DNA of 64,000 bases from Parasphingorhabdus halotolerans. GTDB lineage: Bacteria > Pseudomonadota > Alphaproteobacteria > Sphingomonadales > Sphingomonadaceae. This document shows positions 22,652-33,100 of the stretch, one piece after another (positions within the stretch are counted from its first letter, which is position 1; each line of letters opens with the position of its first letter). A program made the translations under genes and the position numbers. The notes under the pieces are model-generated. The model was given only the letters and a program-made list of their open reading frames with translations, ran no database searches and was not told the origin of the DNA. The stretch lies in the NCBI RefSeq assembly GCF_012516475.1, contig NZ_CP051217.1, positions 3,100,001 to 3,164,000 of the forward strand, read 5' to 3'.

Positions 22652-23581
22652 ATGACCGACCAGACCGAAAATCACGCGCCCGACCCTGCCATGCTCGCCA
22701 AGGCCGAAACACTCACAGAGGCGTTACCTTATTTGCAGCGCTATGCCGGCCAGACATTCGTGGTGAAATATGGTGGCCATGCGATGGGTGATCCCGCGCT
22801 GGCGCGCAATTTTGCCGAGGATATTGTGCTGCTCAAGCAGGTTGGTATCAATCCTGTGGTGGTTCACGGCGGCGGCCCGCAAATTGGCGCGATGCTGGCG
22901 CGGGTCGGGGTGGAAAGCGAATTCGTCGATGGCTTGCGGGTGACGACCAAAGAAACTGCCGAAATTGCTGAGATGGTCTTGTCCGGCGCGATCAATAAGG
23001 AACTGGTGAGCTGGATTGAACGGGCAGGTGGAAGCGCGATCGGGATTTCCGGCAAGGATGGTGGTTTTGTAAAAGCCGTAAAGCTGCGCCGCACCGCGCG
23101 CGATCCTGATAGCAATATCGAGCGGATCATTGATCTTGGCTTTGTCGGTGAACCGAAGAAAGTCGATCGGACAATTATCGACACAATTTCCGATGCTGGA
23201 ATGATCCCTGTGATCGCGCCAATTGGTGTCGGCGAAGATGGCCATACGTACAATATTAATGCCGATACAATGGCTGGTGCGGTTGCTTCGGCGCTGCGGG
23301 CGGCGCGATTGTTTTTGTTGACCGACGTTGCAGGTGTTCTCGATAAAAGCGGCGCGTTGCTGACGGATCTCGACCCAACGAAAATCGCGGCGCTGGCGAA
23401 AGACGGCACGATTTCGGGCGGAATGATCCCGAAATTGGAAACTTGTGTGAAAGCGGTTATGGGCGGCGTAGATGCCGCCGTTGTTCTCGACGGCCGCATT
23501 CCGCATGCGATGTTGCTTGAAATTTTTACCAGCAAGGGCGCGGGTACTTTGATCAAGGATGACTTTGAGCCGGTTGAATAA
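22652..23581 (+). CDS. argB: Acetylglutamate kinase
   Basis: Phosphorylates N-acetyl-L-glutamate, the second step of arginine biosynthesis. The 309 residues show the amino-acid-kinase pattern: [12 protein letters not shown] near the N-terminus, [14 protein letters not shown], the nucleotide region [11 protein letters not shown] and [14 protein letters not shown] near the C-terminus. Length is typical of the longer, arginine-sensitive alphaproteobacterial forms. It stands alone, downstream of mutS and 120 bp before yggT. Confidence 0.96.
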   Translation: MTDQTENHAPDPAMLAKAETLTEALPYLQRYAGQTFVVKYGGHAMGDPALARNFAEDIVLLKQVGINPVVVHGGGPQIGAMLARVGVESEFVDGLRVTTKETAEIAEMVLSGAINKELVSWIERAGGSAIGISGKDGGFVKAVKLRRTARDPDSNIERIIDLGFVGEPKKVDRTIIDTISDAGMIPVIAPIGVGEDGHTYNINADTMAGAVASALRAARLFLLTDVAGVLDKSGALLTDLDPTKIAALAKDGTISGGMIPKLETCVKAVMGGVDAAVVLDGRIPHAMLLEIFTSKGAGTLIKDDFEPVE

Positions 23582-23701
23582 TCGTCAAGCTGTGTTATAT
23601 AGTTGACACACTTAGTTTCTCGGCATCGTCTTGGCTTCGTTCTTGTTAGGACCGATCTTGATCGCTAAGGGCTGTTTAACAACTTAAAAAGGCTTTGCCC
23701 C

Positions 23702-23995
23702 ATGGTTTTCGCGCTGTTTCAAATAATTGCAATCCTGCTTAATGTCGCCATCACGGTGATCATCGTACAGGCAATAATGAGCTGGTTGCTCGCGTTTAAT
23801 GTTATCAATCTGCAAAATGATATTGCTCGCGCGATCTGGACAACTCTGGATGCATTGACCGCGCCGATTTACAATCCTATCCGCAAGATCATGCCGGATT
23901 TCGGATCAATTGATCTGACACCGATGGTGGTGATTATCGGGATCATCATATTGCAAGACGCCATTTTGCCACCACTTCAGCTGGCATTGACCTAG
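23702..23995 (+). CDS. YggT family integral membrane protein
   Basis: Small two-to-four-helix membrane protein; YggT relatives are tied to osmotic tolerance and to cell shape or division site functions, not clearly defined in this group. The 97 residues have a first hydrophobic stretch (4-32, FQIIAILLNVAITVIIVQAI), the conserved ALTAPIYNPIRKIMPDFGSI loop and a second membrane segment (MVVIIGIIILQDAIL). Only 3 bp separate it from folD, so they form one operon. Confidence 0.88.
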   Translation: MVFALFQIIAILLNVAITVIIVQAIMSWLLAFNVINLQNDIARAIWTTLDALTAPIYNPIRKIMPDFGSIDLTPMVVIIGIIILQDAILPPLQLALT

Positions 23996-23998
23996 TAT

Positions 23999-24901
23999 AT
24001 GACTAGCGCAGGGGCTCATATCATCGACGGCAAGGCGTTTGCCGCAGGATTGCGTGAACGGATCAAGGTTGCGGTTCCCGCGTTTGTGACCCAAGCGGGC
24101 CGCGCTCCCGGACTGGCCGTGGTGCTGGTGGGTGAAGACCCTGCAAGCCAGGTCTATGTCGCCTCTAAACATAAAGCGACTCTCGCCGCCGGAATGGAAA
24201 GTTTCGAGCATCGGCTACCAGCGGATACCTTGCAGGAAGACTTGATCGCGCTGGTCCAGCAACTTAATGCCGACGAAACGGTCGATGGTATTTTGGTGCA
24301 ATTGCCTTTGCCGAAACATCTTGATGAAAAAGCGGTGGTAATGGCGATTGACCCGAACAAGGATGTCGATGGCCTGCATGTCATTAACGCCGGGCGGTTG
24401 GCCAATGGCGAAGAAGCGCTAACGCCGTGCACGCCGCTCGGCAGCCTGATGCTGCTCAAAGATACGCTTGGCGATTTATCCGGGCTCGATGCTGTGGTTG
24501 TTGGGCGCTCTATTTTGGTCGGAAAACCGATGGCGCAATTGCTGCTGGGCGAAAATTGCACGGTAACGATGGCGCATAGCCGCACAAGGAATTTGCCCGA
24601 CGTTGTGCGCCGCGCGGATATTGTCGTCGCTGCCGTTGGCCGTGCTGAAATGGTCAAAGGAGATTGGTTGAAAGACGGCGCGGTGGTGATTGATGTGGGG
24701 ATTAACCGGCTTGACCCCGAACCCGGCAAAGATCGTGGCCGTCTGGTTGGCGATGTCGCGACGGCCGAGGCCTTGGATCATGTTCGCGCAATTACACCAG
24801 TCCCCGGCGGCGTCGGTCCGATGACTATAGCAGTGCTACTGCGTAACACATTGGTCGCAGCGTCTGCACGCGCCGGCCTCGCCAAACCGGGAGGCTTTTA
24901 A
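23999..24901 (+). CDS. folD: Bifunctional methylenetetrahydrofolate dehydrogenase / cyclohydrolase
   Basis: Interconverts 5,10-methylene-THF, methenyl-THF and 10-formyl-THF with NADP, feeding purine and formyl-Met synthesis. Signatures are clear: [17 protein letters not shown] with the catalytic Tyr/Lys segment, [31 protein letters not shown] for cofactor binding and the terminal [15 protein letters not shown]. 300 residues, normal. Part of the yggT-folD-lipoprotein-marC unit; the stop overlaps the next start by one base (TAATG). Confidence 0.97.
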   Translation: MTSAGAHIIDGKAFAAGLRERIKVAVPAFVTQAGRAPGLAVVLVGEDPASQVYVASKHKATLAAGMESFEHRLPADTLQEDLIALVQQLNADETVDGILVQLPLPKHLDEKAVVMAIDPNKDVDGLHVINAGRLANGEEALTPCTPLGSLMLLKDTLGDLSGLDAVVVGRSILVGKPMAQLLLGENCTVTMAHSRTRNLPDVVRRADIVVAAVGRAEMVKGDWLKDGAVVIDVGINRLDPEPGKDRGRLVGDVATAEALDHVRAITPVPGGVGPMTIAVLLRNTLVAASARAGLAKPGGF

Positions 24902-25611
24902 TGCGTATTTTTGCGGCCGTGGGCATAGCATTGTTGCTGGCCAGTTGCGCTTCCGGCGGGCGGTCTTTCAGTGATCGCGAACAGTTTAACCGGGTGCGCG
25001 GAAAAGCAGTCGCCAATCCCAGTGCTATAGTGGCGGCAGAGTTATCCTTCGCACGACTTGCGCAAGAAAAGGGCCAATGGACCGCTTTTCGGGAAACGGC
25101 GACTGATGACGCAGTCATGTTCACGCCGAACAAGGTGAACGCGCAAGCATGGCTCAAAGGCAAGGCTGACCCGAAAACAGCAGTCGAGTGGCAACCGCAC
25201 AAAATATTTGTCTCGTGCGATGGCAGCCTCGGTGTTTCAAAAGGAGCCTGGCAGGCTGCAAATGGTAATACAGGGCATTTTACGACGATCTGGCGCCAAG
25301 AAGGTTTTGGCCAGCGTGATTTCCGCAAAGATGCCGAGTGGAAATGGGTGTTTGATGATGGGGTCCCGTTGGAGCAACCATTGGAAGAGCCGGATTTCAT
25401 TGAGACCGAAGTGGCGTCTTGCAAGGGCAATGTGACGCCGGTTTCTGCAACGGATATCGGAAGTGGTTCTGCAAGTGGCCAGTCCATTGACGGCACTCTG
25501 ACTTGGCAAGCCATTGCAAACGCCGACAAATCGAGAAGTGTATCTGTGAGCCTCTGGGATGGTTCAAACTGGAATAAAGTTCTTACTTACGAAGCATCTG
25601 CCTCGGAATGA
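24901..25611 (+). CDS. Predicted lipoprotein with a SnoaL/DUF4440-like domain
   Basis: Exported lipoprotein of unknown function. The 236 residues start with a signal peptide ending LLLASC (Cys near 17). The central region (AAELSFARLAQEKGQWTAF, DDAVMFTPNKVN, then WQPHKIFVSCDGSLGVSKG) resembles the NTF2-like ketosteroid-isomerase fold of DUF4440 proteins. The C-terminal ~70 residues are not recognised. It is coupled to folD and to marC by overlaps, but neither suggests a substrate. Confidence 0.75.
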   Translation: MRIFAAVGIALLLASCASGGRSFSDREQFNRVRGKAVANPSAIVAAELSFARLAQEKGQWTAFRETATDDAVMFTPNKVNAQAWLKGKADPKTAVEWQPHKIFVSCDGSLGVSKGAWQAANGNTGHFTTIWRQEGFGQRDFRKDAEWKWVFDDGVPLEQPLEEPDFIETEVASCKGNVTPVSATDIGSGSASGQSIDGTLTWQAIANADKSRSVSVSLWDGSNWNKVLTYEASASE

Positions 25612-26225
25612 CCGAACTCTTTATCTCCGCTTTCATCACGTTTTTTGTCGTGATTGATCCGCCCGGCTGCGCCCCGATTTACGCTAGTCTGACAACCAAT
25701 GCACCTGCCGCACAGCGCCGCAATATGGCCCTTCGCGCTGTCATTGTCGCGGCTTTGATTCTGCTCGTCTTTGCCGCTTTCGGAGAACAACTGCTTGGCG
25801 CGCTGGGCATCAGCCTTGATAGTTTCCGGATTGCCGGTGGCATCATGCTGTTCATCATCGCGCTCGAAATGGTGTTTGAAAAGCGCACCGAGCGCCGCGA
25901 AAACCGGGCGCAGGAAATTATCGATCAGCAGGAAATCGATGACGTGTCGATTTTTCCGATGGCAATGCCAATGATCGCCGGTCCTGGTTCGATCGCCGCA
26001 GTGATGTTGCTGATGTCGGAGAATGAAGGGTTGAATAGCACACTCATTATTATGGGAGCGCTGGGTTTGGTTCTTGTTTTGACGCTGGCTGGTTTACTGC
26101 TGGCAGGCCCATTGATGAAAATTCTGGGCGGTAATGTTGAGGCTGTGATCACGCGTGTGCTGGGCGTATTGCTTGGTGCGCTGGCGGTGCAATTTGTGGT
26201 CGATGGGTTGAAGGCGAGCTTTTAG
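25608..26225 (+). CDS. MarC family inner membrane protein
   Basis: Multi-pass membrane protein of the MarC/YhgN family; despite the name, a role in antibiotic resistance has not held up and the function is unknown. The 205 residues show about six hydrophobic helices and the family motifs [33 protein letters not shown] and [18 protein letters not shown]. The start overlaps the lipoprotein stop by 4 bp; the end overlaps the convergent Trm112-like gene by 4 bp. Confidence 0.9.
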   Translation: MTELFISAFITFFVVIDPPGCAPIYASLTTNAPAAQRRNMALRAVIVAALILLVFAAFGEQLLGALGISLDSFRIAGGIMLFIIALEMVFEKRTERRENRAQEIIDQQEIDDVSIFPMAMPMIAGPGSIAAVMLLMSENEGLNSTLIIMGALGLVLVLTLAGLLLAGPLMKILGGNVEAVITRVLGVLLGALAVQFVVDGLKASF

Positions 26226-26404
26226 AGCTTCCTCGCTTCTTCAATAAGCATCACCGGAATGCCATTCTTGATTGGATAGGCGACACCTGCTTCCTCAGAA
26301 ATGAGTTCCTGGGCGTCTTCATCGTAGACAAGCCTGGTGCGGGTCATTGGGCATACAAGTATTTCAATAAGTCTCGGATCGATTGTCCGGAACGGTGAAG
26401 TCAC
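26222..26404 (-). CDS. Trm112 family protein
   Basis: Small protein of the UPF0434/Trm112 family; eukaryotic Trm112 activates several methyltransferases, and bacterial partners are mostly unknown. The 60 residues show the family core [18 protein letters not shown] and [17 protein letters not shown]. Only one of the zinc-binding cysteines of the long forms is present, as is common in bacteria. It follows the LON-domain gene with a 4-bp overlap and ends the ybbN operon. Confidence 0.88.
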   Translation of the reverse strand: MTSPFRTIDPRLIEILVCPMTRTRLVYDEDAQELISEEAGVAYPIKNGIPVMLIEEARKL

Positions 26405-27036
26405 TGTAGCGTTACCCGATCATCATCGCCGTCTTGCCGCCCAAAAAACTGAAGCAACTGAATAATCAGTTCCGCACGATTGGAGAGTCCATCAACCTCC
26501 AGCAAAGCCTGTTTGGAAGCCGCATCAAAGGGAGCGATCTGGGCGATACCGTTTACAAACGAGGCGTCATCAAGCCGCCCGATGCTGTCCCAATCCACTT
26601 GATAGCCCTGCATTTCAGCAAATTTTCGTGATTCAATTTCCAGCGCTGCCCGTTCCGCGCTAGCCAGAACTTCATCTATTTCCTTGTTGTCTTCAATCTC
26701 TGCGCGCACTTGGCGAAACGCTGTGTTCGCATCAATCTCTTCGATAATCCGGAACCTTGCTGTTCCTTCCAGAACGACGTTGAATCGACCATCGTCCATC
26801 GCCTCGATATCGATAATCTTGCCGACACAGCCGATATCAAACAGCTCGGGAACATCGCCGCCGGACTTCGGCTGTATCATACCTATCTGCCGATCGCGCG
26901 CCATCGCATCATTGATCAGCGCGCGATAGCGATCTTCAAAAATATGCAGGGGAAGATGCATGCCGGGGAACAAAAGCGCGCCGGACAAAGGAAAAATCGA
27001 GAGGCGCTCGGTTTCTATGTTGATATCTTTTGTCAT
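26401..27036 (-). CDS. LON peptidase substrate-binding domain protein
   Basis: Stand-alone homologue of the N-terminal domain of Lon, lacking ATPase and protease parts; function in bacteria is unclear. From the chosen start (MTKDIN, 211 residues) the domain begins with [20 protein letters not shown] and continues through [31 protein letters not shown] and TARFRIIEE. An upstream start at 27147 would overlap ybbN by over 100 bp and adds unrelated residues. It lies 1 bp after ybbN in a common alphaproteobacterial order: ybbN, LON-like, Trm112-like. Confidence 0.9.
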   Translation of the reverse strand: MTKDINIETERLSIFPLSGALLFPGMHLPLHIFEDRYRALINDAMARDRQIGMIQPKSGGDVPELFDIGCVGKIIDIEAMDDGRFNVVLEGTARFRIIEEIDANTAFRQVRAEIEDNKEIDEVLASAERAALEIESRKFAEMQGYQVDWDSIGRLDDASFVNGIAQIAPFDAASKQALLEVDGLSNRAELIIQLLQFFGRQDGDDDRVTLQ

Positions 27037-27037
27037 A

Positions 27038-27943
27038 TCACCCGAACAATAGTGCTGAGAGCTTGCGGCGCGTGGCGGAAACCCATTCGTCTTCCAGGCC
27101 AACCATTTCAAACAGCGACAGCAGTTTTGCACGCGCCTCACCGTCATTCCATTCCTTGTCCGCTGCGATTATCGTGAGCAGATGGTCTGCCGCGCCATCA
27201 TGATCGCCTGAAGCGATAAGTGCGCTGGCCAGATCAAACCTCGCCTTATGGTTTTTTTCATCCGCCGCCACCGCCGCCTGCAATTTTTCCAGCTCGCCAT
27301 CGGCTGGCTTGGCTTTTGCTAACTCCAGCGCCGTCCGAGCCCGTTCAATTGCCGGCTCACTTGCGAGTTCTAGCGGAAGTCCCGCCAAGGCAGCTTCGGC
27401 CTGCTCAAGATGTTCAGCAGCAACCAGCGACCGGATCAGACCGCCAACAGCATCTACATTGTCAGGGGCGATATCCGCGATTTGGGCAAAAATACCGGCA
27501 GCGCGCTCGCCGTCACCGCCTGCCAGTGCTTCTTCACCCATGGCCAGCAAAGGCGCCAGATCTTGTTGCGGTTGTTCGCCGCCGATAGGCAGTTTTTCCA
27601 GTATTTGATCGAGCAGGCTAGAGATCTGGCTCTCGCTTCGGGCCTGCGTCATATCGGCAACCGGTTTCCCCTGAAAAATCGCATAGACTGTGGGGATTGA
27701 CTGCACCTGAAATTGCGATGCGATGAACTTATTCTCATCGACATTTATCTTAGCGAGCATAACGCCTCTATCCGCATATTGCGCGGCCACTTTCTCCAGC
27801 ATTGGTGTCAATGCCTTGCATGGGCCACACCATTCCGCCCAGAAATCCAATATGACCAGCTTTTCCATACTGGGAGCAACCACAGCCTGCTGAAATTCTT
27901 CTACCGCTTTTTGCTCTTCGACTGTCAGTCCTGCTGTCGCCAA
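27038..27943 (-). CDS. ybbN: Thioredoxin-domain co-chaperone YbbN (CnoX-like)
   Basis: Holdase with a thioredoxin fold and tetratricopeptide-like tail; the E. coli protein hands oxidatively damaged clients to chaperonins. The 301 residues carry the active-site motif FWAEWCGPCKALTPML, so both cysteines are present, unlike E. coli which has lost one. Helical repeats follow from about residue 115 (AAGIFAQIADIAPDNVDAVG, HKARFDLASALIASGDHDGA). It is the first gene of a three-gene unit. Confidence 0.92.
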   Translation of the reverse strand: MATAGLTVEEQKAVEEFQQAVVAPSMEKLVILDFWAEWCGPCKALTPMLEKVAAQYADRGVMLAKINVDENKFIASQFQVQSIPTVYAIFQGKPVADMTQARSESQISSLLDQILEKLPIGGEQPQQDLAPLLAMGEEALAGGDGERAAGIFAQIADIAPDNVDAVGGLIRSLVAAEHLEQAEAALAGLPLELASEPAIERARTALELAKAKPADGELEKLQAAVAADEKNHKARFDLASALIASGDHDGAADHLLTIIAADKEWNDGEARAKLLSLFEMVGLEDEWVSATRRKLSALLFG

Positions 27944-28173
27944 GGGAAACTCCTGTCATTCTGCTGCGCAAAGCCGGGAAAGCCGAGAATCGCACAAATA
28001 TTGTTCAACTTCTGGGCTTTATGTGGGGATGGGCTGGCCAAAGCCAAGCATATTTTTACTATTGTGTGCGAGTAAGGTGAAAATGGGGCTTGCCGGGCTA
28101 TATATCCCATGCTAACCGCGCGCCTCAACTGCTGATGACGAGACAATGAAACCCAGTGTCATGGCAGCGCCGA

Positions 28174-28248
28174 GCGGGCGTAGCTCAGGGGTAGAGCACA
28201 ACCTTGCCAAGGTTGGGGTCGAGAGTTCGAATCTCTTCGCCCGCTCCA
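28174..28248 (+). tRNA. tRNA-Gly (anticodon GCC)
   Basis: Full cloverleaf of 75 nt: acceptor GCGGGCG paired with CGCCCGC, D-arm AGCTCAGGGGTAGAGCA, anticodon stem CAACC/GGTTG with loop TTGCCAA (anticodon 28206-28208), T-loop TTCGAAT, discriminator T and encoded CCA. The anticodon reads GGC and GGU glycine codons. Confidence 0.97.
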
Positions 28249-28320
28249 GTTTTCCCAATACTTTTGTGATCTATCGGCCTCGGGCCAACCCCCGGGGTTA
28301 CCGCCCGGGTTACCGTGACG

Positions 28321-28339
28321 CGCCTTTTGGCGACCTTTT
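28321..28339 (+). terminator. Possible terminator downstream of tRNA-Gly
   Basis: CGCC-TTTT-GGCG (28321-28332) followed by ACC and TTTT. The stem is only 4 bp. Just upstream is a near-tandem repeat of CGGGTTACCG (28291-28315). Weak evidence. Confidence 0.3.
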
Positions 28340-28468
28340 GATTGAGAGCAGAAGGTGAAAGTCATATGGCGGGACCGGGAAGCGATCATCTATGACAGAA
28401 GCAGGTTTGAACGACAACTTCACTGAGGATGGACTTGCAACGGTTTGGTTCCGGTCACTTGTCTCTCA

Positions 28469-28673
28469 TTATGCCACCTTAGCTTCGAAAGCCAAGGGGC
28501 TTATGCCGCCCAGATATGAGTGGCGCCTTCGGGTGTTGTAGAACCCGTTGATGTATTGGAAGATGGCAGCCTCAGCCTGACGGCGTGTTGGCCAGCTTTG
28601 CCGCCAGATCAGCTCCGCCTTGATCGTTTTGAAGAATGTCTCCACCGAGGCATTGTCGTAGCAGTTGCCCTTT
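28469..28673 (-). pseudogene. IS3-family transposase (OrfB) C-terminal fragment
   Basis: The minus strand encodes about 67 residues matching the end of an IS3-group DDE integrase: KGNCYDNASVETFFKTIKAE holds the final catalytic Glu region, followed by IFQYINGFYNTRRRHSYLG and a TAA stop at 28469-28471. Upstream of the Lys-Gly start (about 28673) the frame hits a stop and homology is lost. The N-terminal two thirds, OrfA and clear terminal inverted repeats are not seen. It is an immobile relic lying between tRNA-Gly and the surface-protein locus. Confidence 0.88.
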
Positions 28674-28774
28674 GTCTAACAGACTTTGTCATCATTATAT
28701 CGGTGCTTGTAACAAGTCACGGATTTCAATCTCATATATCGAGTCTCCATAGTTTTCAAACACAGGGGGCCTGA

Positions 28775-30109
28775 ATGTGCTTTTCCAAAGCCATCACCAT
28801 TTCAACTATTGGGCTAAACGCCATATTTCTTCAGTTTGCGGGAGCAACGCCGGCAGCTGCGCAAACTAGTGATGATGTTAAACGAGCAATGGATCAACTG
28901 AACGCCGGCGAAGCCAATGCTGCCTACACTGCTCTCAAGGTTTGGGAAGAGAATCAAGCCGGTGATGTTGATTTTGACATGGCCCTCGGCTTGGCTGCAT
29001 TGGATAGCGGACGGCATGGCGAGGCGATCATTGCGTTTCAGCGGATAGTGGCGCAACAACCCAATAATGCGCGGGCGCAAGCCGAGCTGGCCCGCGCTTA
29101 TGCGGCGGCGGGTGATATCGATACGGCGCGAGCGGAATTCGAGACCGTACGCGGTGATCCGTCGATCCCAGATCCGGTGCGCAATCGTATTGACGGCATG
29201 GTTCGCAAAATGGATCAGCAGATTGCTGGCGGTGCCTCCGAGATAACTGGCTATTTCGATGTCGAAGGCGGCTACGACAGCAATATCAACACCGCGACTG
29301 ATGCAATCTCGATTACATTGCCGTTATTTGCGTTCCTCGGTCCGGCCAATTTGAATGGCGCTGCCCGCGAACAAGATGCAGGTTTTTACCAGATACAGGG
29401 CGGTTTGTCAGGCTCGACACCGCTCAGCCGTCAGACACGTTTATTCGGCTCCGTGCTCGGCAACTGGCGCGACAATATAGATAGCCGGTTTGTCGATCAG
29501 GCCTCGGGAGTCGGCACGCTCGGTATCGCTCACAGCCTTGCTAATGGCGACGTGTTTTCCTTGTCCGCGCAGGGGCAGCGGTTCTGGTTGGGCCATAATG
29601 GTTACCGAACCAGTGTTGGCGGAGATGTCCGTTACACCAAACGGCTTTCCGGTGATCGTGCATTGTCGGTGAGCGGCCAATATTTCCGGCTCAACTATGA
29701 TGGCAATCCGCTGCAGGATGCCGAAAGATTCTCGGGCGCAGTGACTTATGCTGATAAAAATATATATGGCGGATTCGGTGGCGGCAAGGAAGAAACCCGC
29801 CGCGCCGGGGCGGACCAGTTGAGCTATGCTTTTGCGAACGCGCAACTCGGCGGCGAATGGAGCTTGGGCGAAAAAACTGCTGTCATTGCGGGCGCAAGCA
29901 TTGAACATCGCAACTATGACAGTCGTGATCCATTGTTCCTTAAGGGGCGCAAGGACACGCAGTTCGATGCTTCCCTGGGCGTCCGTTACCGGATCACAGA
30001 TACGGTCAGCATCCGTCCGCGGGTTAGCTACACCCACAACGAAAGCAATATCGCGCTTTATGATTATGACCGCTGGACAGCCTCCGTGGGCGTTCGGTTG
30101 AGCTTCTAA
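28775..30109 (+). CDS. Slam-like outer membrane protein (TPR plus DUF560-type beta-barrel)
   Basis: Resembles surface lipoprotein assembly modulators, which move TbpB-type proteins across the outer membrane. The 444 residues have a signal peptide (about 1-30, cut near AAAQT), a TPR region (35-150, with LGLAALDSGRHGEAIIAFQR and ARAQAELARAYAAAGDIDTA), then a barrel of about 290 residues with alternating aromatic strands. It ends in VGVRLSF, the terminal Phe expected of a BAM substrate. GGGGG precedes the ATG. The next gene, 34 bp on, encodes a large exported repeat protein that is its likely client. Slam function is inferred from architecture and context. Confidence 0.8.
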   Translation: MCFSKAITISTIGLNAIFLQFAGATPAAAQTSDDVKRAMDQLNAGEANAAYTALKVWEENQAGDVDFDMALGLAALDSGRHGEAIIAFQRIVAQQPNNARAQAELARAYAAAGDIDTARAEFETVRGDPSIPDPVRNRIDGMVRKMDQQIAGGASEITGYFDVEGGYDSNINTATDAISITLPLFAFLGPANLNGAAREQDAGFYQIQGGLSGSTPLSRQTRLFGSVLGNWRDNIDSRFVDQASGVGTLGIAHSLANGDVFSLSAQGQRFWLGHNGYRTSVGGDVRYTKRLSGDRALSVSGQYFRLNYDGNPLQDAERFSGAVTYADKNIYGGFGGGKEETRRAGADQLSYAFANAQLGGEWSLGEKTAVIAGASIEHRNYDSRDPLFLKGRKDTQFDASLGVRYRITDTVSIRPRVSYTHNESNIALYDYDRWTASVGVRLSF

Positions 30110-30143
30110 TTTTACATATAATTTAATTCAGGGGAGACATGAA

Positions 30144-33100
30144 ATGACCCAGACCACTTGGAAAACAGACGTGAAACTCGCAGGCGCAAGCGCGCTGGCG
30201 ACGACCTTGGCGGCGCTACTTATCCCCGGATCGCCCTTGTTCGCGGCAGAGCGGGTTTTTGCTTCCGGTGATGCAGCGGCAGCATCGACAGATAATGGTG
30301 CAGGCGAGCAGCAGGTTGGCTCCGGCATCGTGCAGCTAAAGCTGGACGACGGTACGACCGTCAGCATTGTTGGACCGGCAAGCTATTCAATCGATCCCGG
30401 CGGCCAACTCAAAGTGGTGACAGGCAGCTTCACCGCGTCCGCACCGAATGGCTCATCTCCGCGCCCGATTTTAGCTGGTAATGGCGGTCAGGTGTCACTT
30501 CGTCCCGGTAGCAGTGCCAATGGCAAAATCGCAGGTGATGGAAGCTTCGCGGGCTTTGCGCTGTCCGGCTCGGTCCGGATTGCGAGCAATGGCAGCAGCC
30601 GTAATTTCCGTTCGGGAAGCGCCTTTCGCGCTGGAGCGGGATCAGGACCATCGGCAGTTGTGACGGCAGGGGCGCAGCCAAACCGGACCAGCGGCGGGCA
30701 AACACCGTTGCAGCAAATCCAGCAGGCGCAGACCGGCGCGGCGCTATATCTCGCCAACCCCAGCCAGACAACACCAACCTCGCTGGGCTTTGGCGGTGTT
30801 CCACAAACCCAAACCTTTGTGCCCGGCACGTTGCAGGCGTCGACTACCCCGACGCAATTTCAGGCGGTTGTGCAGGCCCAAACCGGTCCGCTGGATCCGG
30901 CGGTGGCGCTGCGGTTTATCAACGAAATTTTTGCAGCCCAGCAGACGACCGGCGGGCTTGGTTCATACACCGGACTTACCCCGGCACAAATTCAGGCACT
31001 GCTCTTCAACCTGCAGACCAATGGAGCGCCATCGGGCATATCGCAATTCCAGCTGGAACAATTTTTGCGGGCGCTGGGCGCAGCCGGTTTCAATGTTACC
31101 GGAATCGCCGGACAGGGCCCCAGCTTCGGTTCGCTGGCCGATTTGCTTGCTCTTGTTGCGGCAGGCGGCACGATCCCGCCTGGTGACCCGACTGTACAGG
31201 CGCTGGTCGACATATTATTTGCAAACGCCTTTCCTCCCGGCTTGGATGTTAACGAGATTGCCCGGCTGTTCCGGTTGGCGGGCTATACTGTACCGCCGCA
31301 ATTTGGCGGCGGAACGGGCGGTACTCCCACACCATCTCCGACGCCTACGCCAGCGCCGACACCCACACCGCCCCCTGTTCTGGCAGCGTCAGACGGCGTT
31401 CGGCCCGATGGTAGCCGCAGCGACATCAACCTTGCCTTTGCGAAGATAACCGAAACTGGCCAGGATTCACCGGTAACTTTGATTTTCGATGCGGGGGAGT
31501 TTGTTGGTTATCGGCTCCGCAGCGGGTTTGAAATAAAGTTTGACGGGCGCGACGAGGTCGAAAAAGGCGGTGATAAAGGAATTATCGGTTGGTCAAGGCT
31601 TGTCGGCGGCACGAAAGCGCTTGGTGCAGCGCGCGGACCCAATAGCGGAGACCATTTTGTCTATGGCTTGCCTATGGTAAATGCTCCGTCAGGCGGATTG
31701 CTCCAGTATGACCTGATCGGCTACACCAGCCCAACAATCCGTGACGATAGCGTTGCGCCGGGCGTCTTTAGTGGCAAATTTTCGGTCAATTTCGGGACTG
31801 CACAGATATTGGCGGGACTTGAGGCGACGGTTACACTTTCGGATTCAGTATATAACATCATGTCAAGTGGCGGAGTTCTGGCACCTAGTATCGGCGTATT
31901 GAGCGATGGCCGGTTTAACGGCACGATAGATATTGAAGACGGCTTAGGCATTGCATGTAATGTAGGCGATTGCCGGTTTGTGTATAATGGTTTTCTCGCC
32001 GGACAGAGCGCTAGCCATGCAGGATTTGCTTATACGATCCGTGATGATGCGCAGAATGTATTCAAGTGGATCGATGGCAGCGCGGCCTTTTCCAAAGCGG
32101 AAAACACCGGCACTGATCCCGATCCGATCACCAAAACATTCCGTGGAGTGAAGATTGATAGCGGCTTCGTCCAACCAACCGCAGGCAACTTCAATTCGCT
32201 TCTCGATGTGACCCGGAATTTCCTCACACGCGGCGAGATTCAAGCCGATGAAGGCCGGGCTTTCAGGATAGACGGACTTGCAAATTCTGGTTCTACAAAC
32301 AAAACGGAATTAACTTCCGTAAGGGTCAAGAGCGGTGTTGGCGATGCTTTTCGCAGTATTGGCACTGCCAAAAATGCGGATAATGGGGCACTTGGCGATG
32401 TCATCGGCTGGACGAGATGGACGGATGGTGAGTTTGCCAATTTGAAAGGCGGAAACCGCGTTTTGGCTGGCAGCGAATCAATCCATTATATTTGGGGTGA
32501 TCGCACGACCGGAACACTGCCTACCGGCCGCGCCGAATATGCGCTGTCCGGTGGAACGCGGCCAACCCGCGTTGACGGCATGGGCGATCCCGGCACGTTT
32601 GAAGGCGAACTAGCGATTAACTTCGCAACCCTGAAAATGGGCTGGGACACAATTGTCGGGATGGGCAATGATCGGTTCAACTTCCTCTCATCCGGCGGCC
32701 TTGATAATCTTTCAGTAAACGTAAATAATGCTGGCAACGGGATTTTCAATTTTACCGGTGACGGGATGGTCGTTTCCGAGCTCGGGCGCTGTCAGGGTTG
32801 TACCGGGTCGGCCAGCGGTTTCGTGAGCGGAGCAGACGGAAAATATGTCGGCTTTGCTTATGAAATTGGCACGGTGGATTTCGGTGCCATTCAGGGTGTG
32901 GCCGGGTTTGAATTTCAAGCCCCCGCTTCAACGCCGCCCACAGGGACTGTTCGTTCGAACCAGTTTGCTGCTTATGCCGCTGGTGCTAATGTCGGCATTG
33001 ACGCGCGGGAAATCGTTGATGTGACTTACGCGGGCACCAGCGGTGCACCTATTGGCTATGTGTGGAAACTTAATGATTTCACGACCGAAAACGAGCGCCC

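Noticed and set aside
28159-28389. Minus-strand open frame of 76 codons
   Set aside because: It is the complement of tRNA-Gly and its flank; frames like this over tRNAs are a well-known artefact.
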